In this document: piece after piece, positions 1-11,773 of the stretch
Layout of the letters: every line of letters begins with the position of its first letter
Position numbering within the stretch: position 1 is the first letter of the stretch
DNA from: Magicicada cassinii
Lineage: Eukaryota; Arthropoda; Insecta; Hemiptera; Cicadidae
Assembly (NCBI GenBank): GCA_028571305.1
Contig: JAOXNS010033338.1
Span: forward strand, 1 to 23,123
DNA: 23,123 bases
Reading direction: 5' to 3'
The notes under the pieces: model-generated
What the model was told of the DNA's origin: nothing
What the model saw: the letters and a program-made list of their open reading frames with translations, nothing else
Databases searched by the model: none
Position numbers and translations under genes: made by a program

Positions 1-389
1 AAAAATCGCACATTTTTCAAAAGATGTTAATATGGGGCGACAAAAATTAAACCAAAATAATTAAAATTTGTATTTACGAAATGATGATCGATGAAGAACT
101 TCTCTTACATTGCACATTGTAGGCCTAAGGGGCCTGCAAATTACATGTTTGTCGTACAAATGTGTTTAGTCATGTATTTTGGCTGACTTGTTATTTTACT
201 TCTTTATTTTGATACAGATTTTGCGTTCAGTTAATTACAGTTGAAACCAACGCGTGATGGGACTCGACAAGGAAAACTAGCTGCATAAGCACAGCTCATG
301 TAGCAACAGTGCAACGCGATTTAACTCTTTCGGATATTTCCGCCATGTTCATGTTTGGTGAAACTAAAAAAAATTAGTTAATTTTGGAT

Positions 390-391
<2 letters not shown>

Positions 392-430
<39 letters not shown>
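392..430. repeat. (CA)n microsatellite
   Basis: About 19 uninterrupted AC/CA dinucleotides, directly readable. The flanks are unique AT-rich sequence. A tract of this length and purity should vary in length between individuals. No gene lies next to it. Confidence 0.97.
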
Positions 431-431
<1 letters not shown>

Positions 432-1741
432 CACAACGCGTGGCGAGATTTGATCACTGTAGACGCAATTATGTAAAGAACGATTAATGGATTTTGGGAG
501 CCGTACGGGATAATCAGATTCCTATAGGCACTACGAACTGAAATTAAACTAATTTAGAAAACTGACGGCTTTAGCAGAAGAGATGATTTCCCGGTATCAC
601 ATGAATAAGCCTTAAGGTTTATCATGAGTTTGCTTCCCTAAAAATTATTTCTCATGAAGTGACGAAATTCTCTTGGTAGCATCAGTATTTATGTACGACC
701 CTCTTACGAGTAAGGTGATATTGTTTCTCCTCTCCTTGTAAGCCCAATTACATCGGTTGATAAGGTTGATAAATATAGGCTAAATGTTACAAATAGCGAA
801 AGAGTATTATAAATTTCATCGAATAAATTATTGATTGCGGCTTGTCGCTTTATTCTTTATGAAGGCATAGAATCGAGCTTGATGATTTCAGACTTCCCAC
901 AGTGAACAATAGTTAATAATTGTATTGACTTGGGTAATCGTCATTAACGATGCGAGAATTGGTTACTACATTCGTAGTGTATTGTACTTCACACGAATGT
1001 ATAAATACTTCATCAGTGTGTATTATCAATAGTGTACGTAATTCGGTCTAGTCTTAAAGTACGATTCACCTGTCAGAAGCATAGCTATGGTTATAGCACC
1101 CATAGATTTTGAAATTTAATTCGTTTTAAAAAAGGAAGATTCTAAAATTTGTCAGTGATACAAGTGATGAATACTCACATGAAACAAATTTTTAATATAG
1201 CGTAGGCCTCTACATAATGATAAACTGTATTGTTTTGTTTACATAGTAAATGTTTTCTAATTCTTACGTTCTTACCCACAAACGGAGTGCCACGCTGCAA
1301 GATAGTTTTTAGGTTAGAACGGATGTATACCTAACGTGATATTTTACAAGGAACCCAAAGCAGCATGAGCAGCTTATCGTGGTAGCATAGGTATGGGTAA
1401 CATTAACTAATGAAATGAATAACTAACTGCCATTCTTGAAATATAGCAAACGAATCAGGAAAGAAATTAAACTGAAAAATACAACTACTTTCCACAGAGA
1501 ACAATTACCGTGGAGGAAATCCCTTGTACTAAGTGGACCAAGCAGATAAATTATAGGCCTACTTATTCTGATTTCTATCTGACAAGGCCTTCAGAATTGA
1601 TACTATGTGTTGTGTTAACTATTAAATGTTTCAAATTGCTCTAGGATTTTGCGGAAGGCACTACATTTCAGAAAGACATTCATAGTCACAGGCATCGTGT
1701 AAAGAAAACGTCATCTTATTTATTTCTACCACATTAAGTTA
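431..1741. other. AT-rich spacer, no gene seen
   Basis: No open frame of note on either strand and no RNA gene. There is a TATAAATA at 1000-1007, but it has no initiator at the right spacing: the nearest TCAGT is only about 15 bases downstream. One TAGGCCTA octamer lies at 1554-1561. I see nothing else I can support. Confidence 0.6.
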
Positions 1742-1755
1742 TTTTTTTTTTTTTT
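1742..1755. repeat. Poly-T tract (T14)
   Basis: Fourteen consecutive T on the plus strand. It could be the A-tail of a minus-strand retroposed element extending rightward, but I see no SINE-like body or target duplication around it. A simple homopolymer is the safer reading. Confidence 0.9.
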
Positions 1756-3177
1756 AATTGACGGGCAGTTTGTTCACCGTGGTAACGTGTATGCTTGTAT
1801 TTAAATATGATCTTAAATAAGTCGTATAGTTAACACATATGTCAGAAATGAAGTACGTAACACAATATAATTCTTTATATAATTCTTTACAATTACGTTT
1901 TGTAACAGGTACTTGTTAACTGCGGTCCCTGATTTTTCGTGTACAAAGATCGCCTTCAGTTAAATTTAGAAGTAGTTTAAATGAACGAATTACAGTATTG
2001 GCTTTACGAATTTAGGTTTTACTGACAGAACAGCCTTCCGTTAAGTACCTTGCATGAAGTGGTTGTACGCTTGAGTTCGTAACAGGAGGGGAGAATTAAC
2101 TACCGGTTAATGTGTTTACACAGAGCAATAATAATGGCTTCATTGTTGTTGAACTGGCCATCTGGTGGTTGATACTGTGGTCAGTAGTAGTGTACCACGG
2201 TGGTAGGTTAAGTAACCGGGTTGCGGAGGTGAACAACCGTGCACAGCTAAGCCTACAGGCAACTGGGAACAATACAGTAATGATTGCCATCTGCTCGCTC
2301 CAGATACGTCACCGTGATTGTTGGCAAATTAGGTATTTTATAAGAAACTTAAGTAATGCTTAAGCCTTCGTGAACGAATAACCAGTGTTGGAGTATGCGT
2401 TTCCTCGGGCCAGCGTTCGCTACAATTCAGATTTCTTAGTATCAACGGTCCAGCGACTCGCTTTGCATATGATTCCGTCAAAAAGTTATCAGTCACTCAT
2501 TATCGTTTATAATTTTTCCTATTCATTCTGATCGTTTTATATCATTTTACTGATTCGAAAATCGCTGGTTAACACTCAGACTAACACATATGCCACATTA
2601 ATTTATCACCACATGAGCTATTAATGCTGTTGATGTGGCTGAAAATATATGTACTGTCTGGATTAAACAGTACCTGTACCTAATAATAAATTCAGAAAGT
2701 TCCGTGTAAAATTGAAGAATAATAAATTCCCATTTCGAAGAACAATAAAAGTGACAGCTGTAAATTATTTTGTAATTGAATCGAAGCTTCAATTTAACGG
2801 TTCCAAAACATTATTTATCATAATTAGTCAACTTTTTCCGAAGAAGATTGATTACTAAAAAACTGAATTTCTCTCTCTTTACACATTTACGCCTATATCT
2901 GTACACACATGAAACTCAGGATAGTTTAGTAACACCGTTTCCTTGTAACATCGACAGCTTTTAAATTTGAAAACAGCTTTTATGCTGACTGTTATCAACA
3001 CAACAAACAAAGGAAGTGACGTAAGTTTACAAAACTGTTATAATCGATAATTTGTTTGGCGAAAGAATCACTGAATAAGTGTTGCAACAACATGTGTATT
3101 ACTTTTTTTATTTGGAACGTTGTGAACTTCAGCTGGTTGTCAGAGTATATCGAATGTGAAAACAGGTGTAAATGAAT
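1756..3177. other. Spacer with a slightly GC-raised patch at 2040-2300
   Basis: Mostly AT-rich unique sequence. The patch around 2095-2300 is richer in GC and supports overlapping short frames on both strands (83 codons plus, 64 codons minus). Neither looks like a known family, and opposite-strand frames over the same bases usually mean chance. A small 13-nt odd palindrome lies at 2193-2205 (6-bp arms TACCAC/GTGGTA). No gene is called. Confidence 0.5.
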
Positions 3178-3238
3178 GGGGGGGGAGCGAGTGAGAGAGA
3201 GTGAGAGGGAGTGAGCGAGAGAGAGAGAGAGAGAGAGA
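3178..3238. repeat. G8 run followed by (GA)n microsatellite
   Basis: Eight G (3178-3185) run into about 50 bases of GAGA with GTGA/GCGA interruptions, ending in a clean (GA)n stretch to 3238. In insects GAGAG arrays are known binding sites for GAGA factor (Trl). Whether this one is used is unknown. The minus-strand Ser/Leu-rich 108-codon frame across it is a by-product of the repeat. Confidence 0.93.
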
Positions 3239-3239
3239 T

Positions 3240-5009
3240 ATGAGACGACTATTCCGCGTTTTAAGGAAGACGTGTCGCGACGCAGACGTAGAGATAACGG
3301 TAAACCAGTTTGTGTAAACAAGCGTTAATCTTTACAAGTTACAAAAATGTCATTTAATTAAATCTCTAATTGCTCACCTGTTTGCAAGATAGTGCGTGGT
3401 ATGAAACGTTTATTTAGTATGTACGGTACTTTTGTCTGTTAATTGAAACATCGAACAAAGAGTACGAACTCAAACGGAGTTTTGCGTAAAAATTACATTC
3501 GCACATTCGTCAACGTGGTTGCATCGATCGCTTTTGAAGTTGTATTTAAATTCTTATAGTATTGTGCTTCATTTTTTAAGCGAAAAATTAGGCGTGTAGT
3601 ATAATGCTGTTGTCATAATGATGTCCGTATGGCCGTTTTAGCCTCAGATACCGCAGTAATCATTGTTTTTTTGCTCCCTTTCCTGTCTACATTGATCTTA
3701 GTCGCATTTAGTTGAACCTGATGTCTTGGCACAAGAATAATAATAATTATGAATTAAATGTATTTGCATCATCAGTGATTCTAACAGTGCCAGCTTTTTA
3801 GAACCTTGAAATGTAAATAATGTGTAGTTCAGTTACATTAATACGCCCATATCAAATACGTACTTTCGTTACCGAAAGGTTAATATTTAAAATTATGTAG
3901 TTTTTTAATGGTGAATGTGAGGTGCAGAATCTAAAATCTGAACGGAACAATCAAAATTACAGTATTAGTCAGTAATCAGATAACCCGTAGTATAAACTGG
4001 GATGGCGATTGGTGGAACGTGTATACAATAAAATTAATTGTTTAAAATTAATTGAAACATGAAGTATTCATGTTGTATTTGTTGTGTCATGTCACCGTTG
4101 TATTATATTACTAAAGAAAATATAAAAATTACCAAGCGTATTAAAAGTCAGATGGCCTTGGAGTATTAATCAAATTGAAGATCAGGTTTTCGAGAAATGG
4201 TATGGTATACAGTCGCTCGCCAACTGACAACCGGGTTCCGTTCTGACAGTCCGGTCGTCAGTTGCTGTGGACTTCAGTCGGACCATGTATAGTGCCTACG
4301 TATATAGTCTACCTTACTTGAAACACTGTTTTCTGGTACCTCTAAACACTGTACTACCTCTAAGATTACGTGGCTTTCAGACACTGTCGGAAAACGCATC
4401 TCATAGCAAAGGATATTTTTTCTTATGATTTCTTTTTAACTTTTCATCTAAAACGAAAAACTGTTTTATTGTGAAAATGATATTAAAAACAGAGTGAAAA
4501 AATACTGAAGGGATAACGTAATAAAAATTACAAAAGACAGTCTTACTGATATTGCTTTTAGTGTTAAATTTAAATTAATAAAATATGAAGATCCGAGTTT
4601 CTGTGAAGGCTCCACTGATTACTTCAATTTCTTGTATTTATGAGGAAGTTTCACGTAGATTTAAATTATTAATCTACACTTAGCACGTTCACGTCTTCTG
4701 TGGACAAGCATGTATTTTTCACTGTTCTGTTTTAGTAATCTAGAAAATGGGGTTATAGAATTTTCGACGCCCATGGTAGCCGTTATTAAGTGCTCTGCTG
4801 TTTGTGGTCATATGTGTACATACATACTCACAGCCATACCTCTGTAGTAATTTTATTTGCTTTCATATAAAAACCTAACTTTGAACGGTTACTATAAATG
4901 CCGTATATTCGTGACAAAAGATGCATATCATGCAGCAAATAATGAAATTTTATGTTGTGTCAGTCACCATGTAAAAAATGTACACTTTTACTCCGCTGAA
5001 TTACTTGTG
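3240..5009. other. AT-rich spacer, no gene seen
   Basis: Unique AT-rich sequence. It holds a short tandem of AAAATTAATTG at 4030-4040 and 4044-4054 (period 14). A GC-raised stretch at about 4205-4290 has several short complementary segments (for example AGTCCG against CGGACT) but no clean hairpin. No frame, RNA gene or promoter is supported. Confidence 0.55.
4030..4054 (+). repeat. Short tandem duplication, AAAATTAATTG x2
   Basis: Two exact 11-base copies with a 14-base period. Each contains a TTAATT/TAATTA-type homeodomain core. It is trivially small and may be replication slippage. Confidence 0.8.
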
Positions 5010-5340
5010 TAGAACCGTGCTATGTGGATCTGTTGGTCTTGTTAGTGTCAGTGTTATGCAGAAACCTGTAGAAAACTGGGCTCGCAGCAGGTAGAACGTT
5101 GTGCAGTGAAGAACATGTAATACAGCCAAGGACGTGGTGTACGGACGAACAGTCTGTGCGCGCGTGTCGCAGATCTCCGTCCCGTATACTTGATGTTGGT
5201 AAGTTGTCATTGCGTCTGGTTGCAGAAAGAGGTCGGAGGTTGGCCGAAATAATTTTAACGTCCAACGACTGCAAGTGGCCAGTACCCACTACGTACGTAG
5301 GAAAAATGAATGGACCTCAGCACGCCACGAAACGTTTGTA
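5010..5340. other. GC-raised block with donor-like splice motifs (possible non-coding exon or conserved element)
   Basis: GC rises to about 49% (148 of 300 bases in 5041-5340) against about 35% around it. On the plus strand there is an Inr-like TCAGTG at 5048, a DPE-like GGACGTG at 5130-5136 and a strong 5' splice motif TTG|GTAAGT near 5198. The Inr and DPE spacing do not agree with each other, so no promoter is called. Overlapping frames exist on both strands (80 codons plus, 89 codons minus), with no recognisable domain. It could be an untranslated first exon, a conserved non-coding element or an old repeat. Confidence 0.35.
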
Positions 5341-5579
5341 ATTGGCTGTCCACGCCATAGTACAGCTGGTGATTAATACTTGAGTAAATTGTCCGTATGA
5401 CAGGTGGTGGAACAGAACCATAACTCATTTGTCGCGTTGTAGTTTCTGTTTTACGATATAAAATAGTATTAAACCTGAAAATAACACCCCACAACAGATT
5501 AAATTTTTTAAACGGTAAAAGCAAAGGGAAAATTAATTTTGTCCGTAATAGTTTTTACGTCAGAATCATCTGTTTTTAA

Positions 5580-5595
5580 AGTTCGAATTCGAACT
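5580..5595. repeat. 16-bp perfect palindrome
   Basis: AGTTCGAATTCGAACT reads the same on both strands, with the centre between 5587 and 5588. It contains two overlapping TTCGAA cores. It is a candidate dimeric protein site or simply chance. No repeat copy was noticed elsewhere. Confidence 0.8.
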
Positions 5596-5599
5596 ACCG

Positions 5600-8500
5600 T
5601 CAGGATAATTCTCTCAAATACAGTTTATTGTATACATTCAAATCATCGTTTGTGATTTGAACTATTTATTTGCAGAATTGCAGACTTTGAACTGTTTGTG
5701 ATTTAAGACTTGGCTACAGTCAATAAAAACAACTGTTCAACCAATTTTGTTACTAGTATCTTAAAAATAATTTTTTATTGCAATCGTTTTTCACACTTAA
5801 CCATGAATTCAAACAAATCAAGTAGCGTAATATAATTTTCCACTTCTCAGTACTTATCGTTGACGGAGAATCCACACTGTATTCTACACTAAACGAGGGC
5901 AAAGGAAATGGAGTTGTAATGTCTTTTGGCGTTCAAACAATTTCTCCTGCTTATTATTACTCACCAGGTAGAAAAATTTCAGTAAAGCTATAGAGCATTT
6001 AAGTACATATAAAATAAGAATTAAGTTTATTTATTTAAATGAATGTAAAATAAGACTGTTTTTTAATAAATTCTGAATCTTAGTAGCATAACATCTTTTA
6101 TTGGGCCAAATAAAATTAATTTTTTCACCTTAGTCAGCTTGCTTATTTTTAATTATTTGTGTAACGGCATCTGAAACTTGTCTTGTTTCTCCTCACCTCT
6201 TACTGAAAATGTAATTCATTGCTCTTTCTTCATTAAATGTGAAGTTTTCTTTTGGAATCCTTGAAGTTAGTACTTTTCAAGTAGGAATGTGTGGTAGGCC
6301 TATACTCCATCCAGGTATTATATATTATAAATAAAGGTGAAAATATAAAAAAAATTAATGAGTACATAAATTTATGAAAGAATCAACAAATACAAGCTAA
6401 TCACATTATTTTTCTATAACAGGACATCACTATCATTTGAAACGAAAATGATGTAGCTGTGTTTTGGAGATACACAAATGTGTGTTTGTAGCTGTGTAAT
6501 AATAGTATCAGATTGGATGGTTATAACAATGGATATAAACAGGGTAGACAGTAGAAAGTTAAACACAAAATTTATCGCATATGCAACGGTAAATAAACAA
6601 GGATTGTGTTTAGGATTGATTGTAACAGTATCGGCATGTTTCGTTTACGCCGGACATTTACAGCTTTCAGTTGGAGGGAATATGTAAAGTATTGTGTAAA
6701 TGTTCGGCCAGTGGACAGAACAGTTTTTGTTATTCACAAGAAACATTTAATTGACAACTTTAAAAATAAAATGATGGGATTTATAATTGAAATATGCCAA
6801 ACACCGATGAAGTGGATAAGACTAGATTCCGAAAGAGCTTTCCAGTATTAAAGTAATTTTCTGGAAAGCGGTTTTAAATTCATGCAATACTTGAAATAAA
6901 TAAATGCAGTTGTTGCCGAAAAATTCGTAACTCGGACTGCTTCCTAATAGTTTTCACTTGACTTCTCGATCCCTAGAATCTGGGATCGGCCACAGGTGGT
7001 GTGAAAGACCTAATACAGTTGTTACTTTATAAAATACATACTGAAGAAGAGAAATGAATGAAGGTTGCTACTCAACATGGAAATTCGATAACACAGAACT
7101 TTGCAAAAACAATAAGAAAAAATATGAACAAAATATTCGAGGTTTTACATAAGGCAAGTACGAAACGTAAAAAAAAGATAAATGTTAAAGTGTGTAGAAG
7201 GAGACATATTTAATCAACAGCAAGTGTTGATTCGAGATAAAACAGAAATAAAGACCTAATAAATGACATAAGAAGATAGCAAGTTTATGGAAAATTCTGT
7301 AAGGACTTGTATAAACATCAAAATAATTCTGTAATGATTATATCAACACCATTAATCCACTATAAAATAAAATGGAACAGAATATTTTAAATCAACATTT
7401 AAAACTGAATAATACCAACAATACATTGATTAACAAATTTACCTGATTTACTTATGAACCTATAACCGTTAACATTTCCAAAATTATGAACTTGAGTTTT
7501 TTTTCATAGTGCAGACATAATTTTCAATAAAAATAAGCCCACGCAAAATACGTGACGAGCAATACCATGAATTAGTAAGTGATGAAAGGTTTTGTAAATT
7601 TAAATAACTTTTCAGTTATCTGTCAATAACAAACTTACATTTATCCCAGATGTAAATAATCCAAAAGTAATCATCATAAATGTTGATTCAGACACAAAGT
7701 AATGTATATTTGTGAAACGTTATAAATACAAAAATACATTTTATACAAAGAAGAACAAGTGTGGTCAAATTATAATATTTTACTCATGACAGTCTCTATC
7801 CCGTCAATTTGGGGCGTAGTATATTCGAAGTGCGTTCGTTATACATGTGTCACGGCGTGAGCAGCAGTTGGTTAAATTTCTTAGATTTTAATTTACTAAA
7901 ATTGTTGGTTTCACATGCACATGCAAAAGCTTTCAATTCTTTTAACTGTTGTACACTTATTGCAACTGATCAGTGAAGTTCCAAGTAACACTAGCACCCA
8001 AAATTAAACATTTAAACATTAGAATTTCCGCCAGTACAAAACTGCAATTTGAGTTCTCCATTCACAGAAACTAATTTTTGTGGCAGAGTTGCTGGAAACG
8101 CTGTACGCTCGTACGAGCTTGAACCAACGTCAAAAATACGGACGAAAATAGTAGCTTGATTGTTCTCCTTTCGCTTGTGTAAAAAAGTCCCTTTGGCGGC
8201 AGATGTTGGCAATAAGTAATAGACGAGGGCAGGGGTTGAAACGACGCCCCTGTTTGTTGGAAAACCCCTTTGTGATTTGAAGTTTTGTTTGTTATACCAA
8301 AGGTTTGTCTACGTTCAGAATCACTGGTATCATTATCGCCTTCTGAAAAAACTTTTTGAAGGGGGTGTGTGTAACGCTTTTGTGTTAGTATCGGGCCACA
8401 AACGAACCTTTTTGTAAAAAAAAAGATTACTTTGGTGCTGTCGAAGTTTTTATGTAATCGTATTTTAATAAAAAATACTTGAGCAAGGAGAGAAATTGTA

Positions 8501-9371
8501 TTAGAAATACTGTTTTAATTAACTACCCTACTTGAAGTTAACTGTCCGACGTAAATAAGAGATCATGAGATTCTTGGCGTGATACTTAAAAACTGATTTT
8601 TATCTGGGCGCAATTGTTAATGCAAAATATATCTTGTGTGCAGTTGCAGTTGAAATGTGGGAGATGAATTTTTTGATATGCTCTATAACGATGGCCAAAA
8701 TATAAATTTTCAAAATCGGGCTGCTGAACGCGGCCTAAAAGCCTGCGTCAAAACGCTAAACGCGGGTCAAGAAGAAAATGCAGTTTATATAAGTTCAGCC
8801 TACAATGTATGTAGATAAGGATGGTAATTGCTAAGGATGTGAACGACATTGGTAACGCTGGATTGTCGTCAACTGGAAGACAAGAAAATCAGAAATTAGG
8901 TAGTACAGATCGTAAAGTGATGTTTGATTATAATGCCCGTTTTTGTAAAATTGTAACCGTTTCATCGGTATATCTAGCAGATTTTGTACTATGATACAAG
9001 ATTCGTTCGTAAATCATGATAATTGAATCAGTTTCCTTTAATTATTGAAATTGTGGAGATGATTGAGTACGTATATTATTTTTGAACGCTGTAAAACTCT
9101 GCATATACGTTTATATATAAACAGATGTACGACAAGAGACAAGGTACCACGTCAGTACAAGCAGTGAATATTAAGTTACTTGACAGTTGCCATGAGTACC
9201 AGGCAGGCGGGAAGGAACATCTATTGAAAGTAGAATTAATCTGATTTGAACTACTCTGGACAATGTATCATTTTTGTTGACTTTCACGCTATCGTCTTTT
9301 GTACGTTCGCCTTCTTCCAAGCTTAGTTACTCGTGAGGTTTTGACATCGAGCATAAACATATTATCCGACT
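5600..9371. other. Long AT-rich spacer, no gene seen
   Basis: Nearly 3.8 kb with no supportable gene. Small features are a perfect 7-bp hairpin at 6967-6988 (CGATCCC/GGGATCG, 8-nt loop), a 6-bp hairpin at 8230-8252 (CAGGGG/CCCCTG) and a TATATATAA run at 9112-9120. A minus-strand donor motif CTG|GTGAGT lies around 5959-5966. None is linked to an open frame. Confidence 0.55.
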
Positions 9372-9626
9372 CTAGTTCAGTTTTTCGAAAAATATAGAGT
9401 GACGGAATGAATATTTATGTGAACTTCGTTCGATTACATATAGAAAGTTCATTATTTTGGTCACTTTGAGTTTTCTTTCCGCACAGTTGGTAGTCACGCG
9501 GAGCACAGCCATGATCTTCTCCAGGCGCAAGAAGGTCCCTCGACGAGTGCCAGTCACTCGTGGTCTATCAATGTGAAGCACCTCGGTTTCATCTCGATCG
9601 ACGTCTTGCGTGGCAAACACTCCCAT
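9372..9626 (-). CDS. Short unidentified open frame (84 codons) at the edge of a GC-rich block
   Basis: I do not recognise this product. The frame opens MGVFATQDVDRDETEVLHI and its first 48 or so residues lie in GC-rich sequence with charged, codon-diverse content (several Arg, Glu, Asp). The last 35 residues lie in AT-rich sequence and read like random translation (Phe, Tyr, Ser, Lys). The switch at about 9480 suggests that only the first part belongs to a once-coding segment, and that the rest is read-through into flanking DNA. The start ATG sits inside a 10-bp hairpin arm at 9644-9653. It may be a fragment of a mobile element rather than a host gene. No signal peptide, membrane segment or catalytic motif is visible. 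Confidence 0.15.
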   Translation of the reverse strand: MGVFATQDVDRDETEVLHIDRPRVTGTRRGTFLRLEKIMAVLRVTTNCAERKLKVTKIMNFLYVIERSSHKYSFRHSIFFEKLN

Positions 9627-9653
9627 ATTGCCAGCATGTTATGCAATATGGGA
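9621..9653. repeat. 10-bp perfect inverted repeat (hairpin), 13-nt loop
   Basis: Arms TCCCATATTG (9621-9630) and CAATATGGGA (9644-9653) are exactly complementary. The loop contains a smaller CAT/ATG complement. The hairpin lies inside the GC-rich block. It is a clear structure in DNA or RNA, of unknown function. Confidence 0.85.
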
Positions 9654-10121
9654 GACCCGTATTATGCAGCAGCGCTATGACCTGCCGCGAGGCAAACCCA
9701 TTGTTTTAAAGTATGGTGAAGCAGACGGCTAACTAACTCGCTCTCCGCAGTCTGGGGCTACATGGCTAAGGCCAACAAAAAGAAACTACCGTCACTCGTA
9801 GGTCAAGGACCACGTCGAGTCCCCCTATCTCATACCTAACCTGACCATACGCAACCCACTTGGTCCATTCTCTGCCACTATTAATTTCCTGTTCCGGAAA
9901 TTCCATAGATATGCGCCCGTATCCAACCTCGATGAACTTGATCAATGCTAGATCAAGCTTAGACTTCGGCGAATCCTAATCTGACTGTAACCCACGGTCG
10001 GTAGTAAGCCATACAAAAGTCCAGGAAGATAATCTAAACCCTCCTGACAGTGTGGTTTTGAGCTCTAGTTGAAGCTCGGGAGGCTGCTGGCCACCCCGTT
10101 TTTCCTACGAACTTCTTACCA

Positions 10122-10145
10122 CTGTGTGTACTTACTACCACACAG
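10122..10145. repeat. 7-bp hairpin at the right edge of the GC-rich block
   Basis: CTGTGTG (10122-10128) pairs with CACACAG (10139-10145) around a 10-nt loop. On the plus strand it is followed by GG and TTTTTT. It sits exactly where GC drops back to background, so it may mark the end of an inserted element. Confidence 0.6.
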
Positions 10146-10867
10146 GGTTTTTTATAATAAAACATGACACAATAGCAATCCGTAAATTCCTTAGGTAACA
10201 CTTGACTATAATATCGGAAGTTGTGTGTTCTCAGATTTGTATCACATAGGTTGATTGTTCAGAACAACACGACGAACATACGCTGTTTATTAATATTTTT
10301 AATACTCCTTTAATTTGTACTAAATCTAACTTGTTGATCCTGTCATTTCCTCGAAAGTAGCATGTAATATTTCAGATTGAAATACAATGAGTATTTTATT
10401 AAAGTAGGCCTATATTTCAAATTGAATAGATATGCAGTATACGCTACTTCATCGCAGACACGTAGATCTGTTGAAAGTTTTAACATTAAAAACATGGCAT
10501 ACTCATTCTACTTAAAGCGATACACTTTAATATGTCGGTAATATAATTGATTGTTAAATATTAATAAAATGGTAATGATCGGAGTAGGAGGCGTTTTCGA
10601 AAAACCACAAGCTATCAAAACCCACAAACATTGGTTTTGTATGGTGATCACATATCTACACGAGGCGGTGTAGGTGAAATAAATGCGATTGTGGCTTATT
10701 CGTATTAAATACATAGAAAGTACTCGCTTAATGAATATTTATTAGGTGGTTTATTTCAGTTAGGACTCGGCGTATTCTAGAATTCGGCAGTACAATATCT
10801 CCATTGTGTCCGTAAACCGACCTTGGCTGTTACGAGAGTTGCCACAGTGTCCGCTGACTCCCCTGCT
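10146..10867. other. Spacer, no gene seen
   Basis: AT-rich up to about 10740, then somewhat GC-richer. One TAGGCCTA octamer lies at 10405-10412. There is no supportable gene. A 68-codon minus frame at 10508-10714 has no recognisable features. Confidence 0.5.
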
Positions 10868-10888
10868 CTTCTTCTTCTTCTTCTTCTT
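10868..10888. repeat. (CTT)7 microsatellite
   Basis: Seven perfect CTT units, preceded by CT. The flanking 10745-11050 is slightly GC-raised. The poly-Phe (plus) and poly-Lys (minus) runs in the frames over this stretch are repeat artefacts. Confidence 0.95.
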
Positions 10889-11773
10889 GCTAATCTGCAT
10901 ACAAAGCCGAAGGGGTCGTGGAGATTGTTTATCTGTTAATACAGTACAGAATACAGTATATATCATTGTGCATTGTTCGCCTGTGCCCGGTAGTGCTTGT
11001 ATCTGCCGCGAATCTTTGCACGTTTCTACGAGGTAGCGTTCGTTATTGCTCCTCCTTTTATTACTACCATACTATGACCAACTTACGTATCCTTCGTTTG
11101 CTGCGAAAAATTAACTTACTTCTATAAAGCGAATATTTGAGTCCTTTCACAGTTATCTGGCGTTAATAGCAATGCATATTTTCCGTGTAGACAAACATAG
11201 TGTAAAATATAAAAATGCTAGTCAACCAATAAAATCTAAAGTGGGTCCTATTAAGGTAATACAGATGTAAACGTAACAGAAGTGTAAACAGTTTACTTTT
11301 TAGTATTTCACGTTTGTTGTTAAGGTGTGTACTTTTTTCATTATACTCGTAATCCCAGGGTTTACGATTTACTCACTTGGTCAATAAATTACCACCTAGT
11401 TGCTGATCTTTTCCCCAATAATTGATGTGGTGACTATTTTGTATTATAGGCACTGTATTCCTTAATTTAGTAGTGGGCGTGTACGAAATGATGAATGAAC
11501 GATTTTGTGAGCCTCGGTCAGTGAGTACCAAGTGGTTTAAAAATTCTGTCTACGCAAGAAACCCTACATAATTGTTTATAGGCCTATATATTCGTAATGG
11601 TGATTCCGAGTAGTGCCATTGTCACTCTTCTTTTGTACCAATACATTGTTAAGAAAGCTAGTAGACGCTTCAGTTTGAGCAAGAAATCTCATATTTTTAT
11701 AATTTTTCTTATAATACCTGCTCGGTATTTTTGTGAGCAGTATTAGATTATTGATGTGCATGCAGGCAAATTT
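10889..11773. other. Spacer, no gene seen
   Basis: Nothing beyond short chance frames. One TAGGCCTA octamer lies at 11579-11586. The part up to about 11050 has a slightly higher GC content than the rest. Confidence 0.5.

Larger units (their letters stand above)
9481..10145. mobile_element. Unclassified GC-rich block, probably an old interspersed repeat
   Basis: GC is 330 of 660 bases (50%) over 9481-10140, with abrupt edges into sequence of about 35% GC on both sides. The block contains several inverted repeats: 9621-9630 with 9644-9653 (10 bp), 10000-10008 with 10131-10139 (9 bp, GGTAGTAAG/CTTACTACC), and 10122-10128 with 10139-10145 (7 bp). The last sits exactly at the right edge. The composition jump and sharp ends are what an inserted element would give. 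I see no target-site duplication, A-tail or matching terminal repeats, so the class stays open. A conserved host exon cluster is the alternative. Confidence 0.4.

Noticed and set aside
1741-1800. Minus-strand SINE with an A14 tail
   Set aside because: No Pol III boxes and no flanking target duplication could be found.
2995-3321. 108-codon minus frame with Ser/Leu repeats
   Set aside because: The Ser/Leu stretch is the translation of the (GA)n microsatellite on the opposite strand.
3361-3385. Minus-strand CAG|GTGAGC as a second ratchet point
   Set aside because: The upstream tract is purine-rich and GTGAGC is a weaker donor; no long pyrimidine stretch precedes it.
9112-9156. TATATATAA followed by TCAGTA
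   Set aside because: The initiator A is 38 or more bases from the usable TATA, outside the normal 28-32 range.
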